Of a stretch of 62,437 nt of DNA, positions 62,101-62,437 are shown in pieces. The notes beneath the pieces are model-generated. The model saw only the letters and a list, made by a program, of their open reading frames with translations. It was not told the DNA's origin and searched no databases. The first letter of the stretch is position 1. The number at the start of each line of letters is the position of its first letter. The stretch is from an uncultured Lachnospiraceae bacterium. GTDB taxonomy: Bacteria; Bacillota; Clostridia; Lachnospirales; Lachnospiraceae. The position numbers were made by a program, and so were the translations under genes. The DNA is taken from the NCBI GenBank assembly GCA_948470905.1, contig CAOKQK010000008.1, positions 1 to 62,437 of the forward strand, in the 5' to 3' direction.

Positions 62101-62360
62101 GAATAAAAAAGCGGTACCACCTTTCCATCTATGGGATAACTGCTCCGGTCAAACAGAGTCGCGCTCAGCACCACAAAGAGATAACAGCCGAATACAAGCG
62201 CCCATAGAACCTTTCCCCTGGTCAGCCTCCGCTTCCCTTTCATCAGCTTCTTATAAATCAGAAAATAACCGGCGCAAAACAGGATCAGCGCCCCCACCGC
62301 CACAAGCCCTCCCCGCATCAGGTAAATTTTCAACATCGTCACGATATCTTCAAAACTCAT
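59169..62360 (-). CDS. VanZ-like membrane domain fused to GH43 arabinanase-like domain
   Basis: The 1063-aa protein has an N-terminal VanZ-like part with about five helices (NLALNILMFVPLGFLLP, VLIELSQLTLRRGVVEMDD), then an Ala/Val/Glu/Gly repeat region (about 205-265), another membrane helix (about 270-295), a YycI/PepSY-like extracytoplasmic region (about 320-490), a Gly/Gln-rich linker and a C-terminal GH43 five-bladed propeller (about 575-900) with beta-sandwich tail. The GH43 Asp residues are in VTVHDPSVV and NCIDPCLTY and the acid Glu in SGEGPFI. The C-terminal part is most like endo-arabinanase. The start follows GAGGAGAAGGGGG. The combination with VanZ is unusual. Confidence 0.85.
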   Translation of the reverse strand: MSFEDIVTMLKIYLMRGGLVAVGALILFCAGYFLIYKKLMKGKRRLTRGKVLWALVFGCYLFVVLSATLFDRSSYPIDGKVVPLFYSYREAWRSFSDILWRNLALNILMFVPLGFLLPLGVKRLGRFWKTYLVGVVVTVLIELSQLTLRRGVVEMDDIFNNFLGTMIGYGFYAIVRGVLCRVRSGGGARIFGHVGMVGSAEDSVRPDRAEEYVRAVGTAGAAEPLGTAVTEGSAEPVGTAVTEGSVEPVGNAGAAEVAEPVGSAGPTGMKKVPVWQVLLLQLPLVGTVMAFGILFFVYRVQDLGNLYVECIAAYDTGLLEFSSQEAYSREARSLPVYQVQVRTREEAAAGIEEAGKDTEPVRVTDAGEFQVREALRGYGINLPTAASFENRGDGVYAFILKQHVEDGIFYNGELSCTFYDNGSMGRIDNNILTGTPYKYYDVISEAEAYERICSGKFSNSYHTADTILKGEIGKAQLVYSVDSKGYYQPVYEFAAVINGVKGSLKVPAVKDKNGGRKMGSIADGQGGLVGGEGIQADGQGGLAGGEGTQADGQGGLAGGEGTQPGGQGGQPGGNEKQPEEFVAVTTSRVTVHDPSVVYDRGTYYIFGSHMAWAKTTDLMNWEYFKTNINTEYSQLFGREWESWCRTASNPELKGNLWAPDVIYNEKMGKYCMYMSVNGSDWNSVIVMLTADSIEGPYEYGGPVVYSGFSAGEKHPAGLTDVYRVLGEGADLTRYQSTSDTKLNCIDPCLTYDQEGNLWMAYGSWFGGIYQMKLDGETGLRDYGTTYETVENVSDAYYGHKLAGGWSVSGEGPFIIHTGGYYYLFVSYGGLTATGGYQIRVFRSEDINGPYVDEAGNPAVYDKPQNNLFVKKGVRLMGSYDWTGSREIRVAQGHNSAYVTEDGRIFLVYHSRFAGGKNGIQEAHEVRVQQLFVNSEGWLVAAPYEYAGETISDTGYSLEEMCGEYEFILHDPVSYYRKYGKEYKGIVDAVHITLHGDGSVTGDLGGSWSYEENSPHMSITLEDVTYQGVFLKMPSEQLFEDPKERKVVMTFTALGDNITVWGSQ

Positions 62361-62384
62361 ACATAACCCCCTTCTCCTCTACCG

Positions 62385-62411
62385 GTAGTGTCAAATCTGA
62401 CACTACTTTTT
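62385..62411 (+). other. Terminator-like hairpin upstream of the VanZ-GH43 gene
   Basis: GTAGTGTCA (62385-62393) and TGACACTAC (62398-62406) form a perfect 9-bp stem followed by TTTTT on the plus strand. It stands 25 nt upstream of a minus-strand start codon, so it may be an operator, an antisense terminator or the end of an element that continues past the window edge. Confidence 0.5.
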
Positions 62412-62437
62412 GGCTACAAAATCTTTATTTTCCGGGA

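Overview
The window reads as a chromosomal segment of an anaerobic gut Firmicute, most probably a Lachnospiraceae (Clostridia) member. The reasons are a ptb-buk butyrate kinase pathway, a PocR-type hybrid histidine kinase, a DUF4037/DUF4125-like protein, long-form HPF, consensus sigma-A promoters and strong GGAGG ribosome sites. GC is moderate in most genes and clearly lower between about 25.9 and 35.5 kb. I see no rRNA, tRNA, CRISPR array, phage structural genes or intact insertion sequence. Several families of short palindromic intergenic repeats recur.

Layout. 0.1-2.3 kb: an ABC-class ATPase of unknown role behind a perfect promoter, a 19-codon leader ORF and an intrinsic terminator that together look like an attenuator. 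2.5-8.5 kb (minus): phosphate butyryltransferase, butyrate kinase, KtrB/TrkH and TrkA potassium-uptake subunits, and a MATE exporter. 8.8-13.3 kb: an APH(3')-like kinase, a soluble chemoreceptor with a zinc-binding CZB domain, a GNAT enzyme and RarA. 13.4-20.8 kb: two membrane proteins of unknown role, two HTH regulators around an inverted-repeat element, a 44-codon membrane ORF overlapping an alpha/beta hydrolase, a divergent TetR regulator and another GNAT. 20.9-25.8 kb (minus): GNAT, a GH2 beta-glucuronidase-like enzyme, a ferritin-like protein and a possible Imm5-type immunity protein.

25.9-30.8 kb holds the most striking element: an AT-rich two-gene operon of a nitrilase-fold protein and a Rad50/SMC-like ATPase with a CPMCG hook and an N-terminal extension. 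It has the architecture of a conflict or defence system. 31.2-35.4 kb carries a very large MerR fusion (HTH, GyrI-like sensor, jelly-roll-like region, C39-like region) and a second cysteine-protease-like protein behind a MerR-type promoter with a 19-bp spacer.

35.8-45.8 kb: M23 peptidase, HPF, a DnaA-box-like cluster, an SH3-NlpC/P60 hydrolase, an AlkZ/YcaQ-type DNA glycosylase coupled to thioredoxin reductase, an SDR enzyme, a small conserved protein and a TPR-DUF4037-DUF4125 protein. 45.9-52.3 kb (minus) is a four-gene overlapping signalling operon: a FecR-type wall-spanning protein, a CHASE2 class III cyclase, a GAF-HD-GYP protein and a TIM-barrel isomerase. 52.4-62.4 kb: a FemAB/GNAT-like enzyme with a GT2 glycosyltransferase, a small membrane protein, a response regulator with a hybrid kinase, a tandemly duplicated repeat, and a VanZ-GH43 fusion that reaches almost to the right edge.
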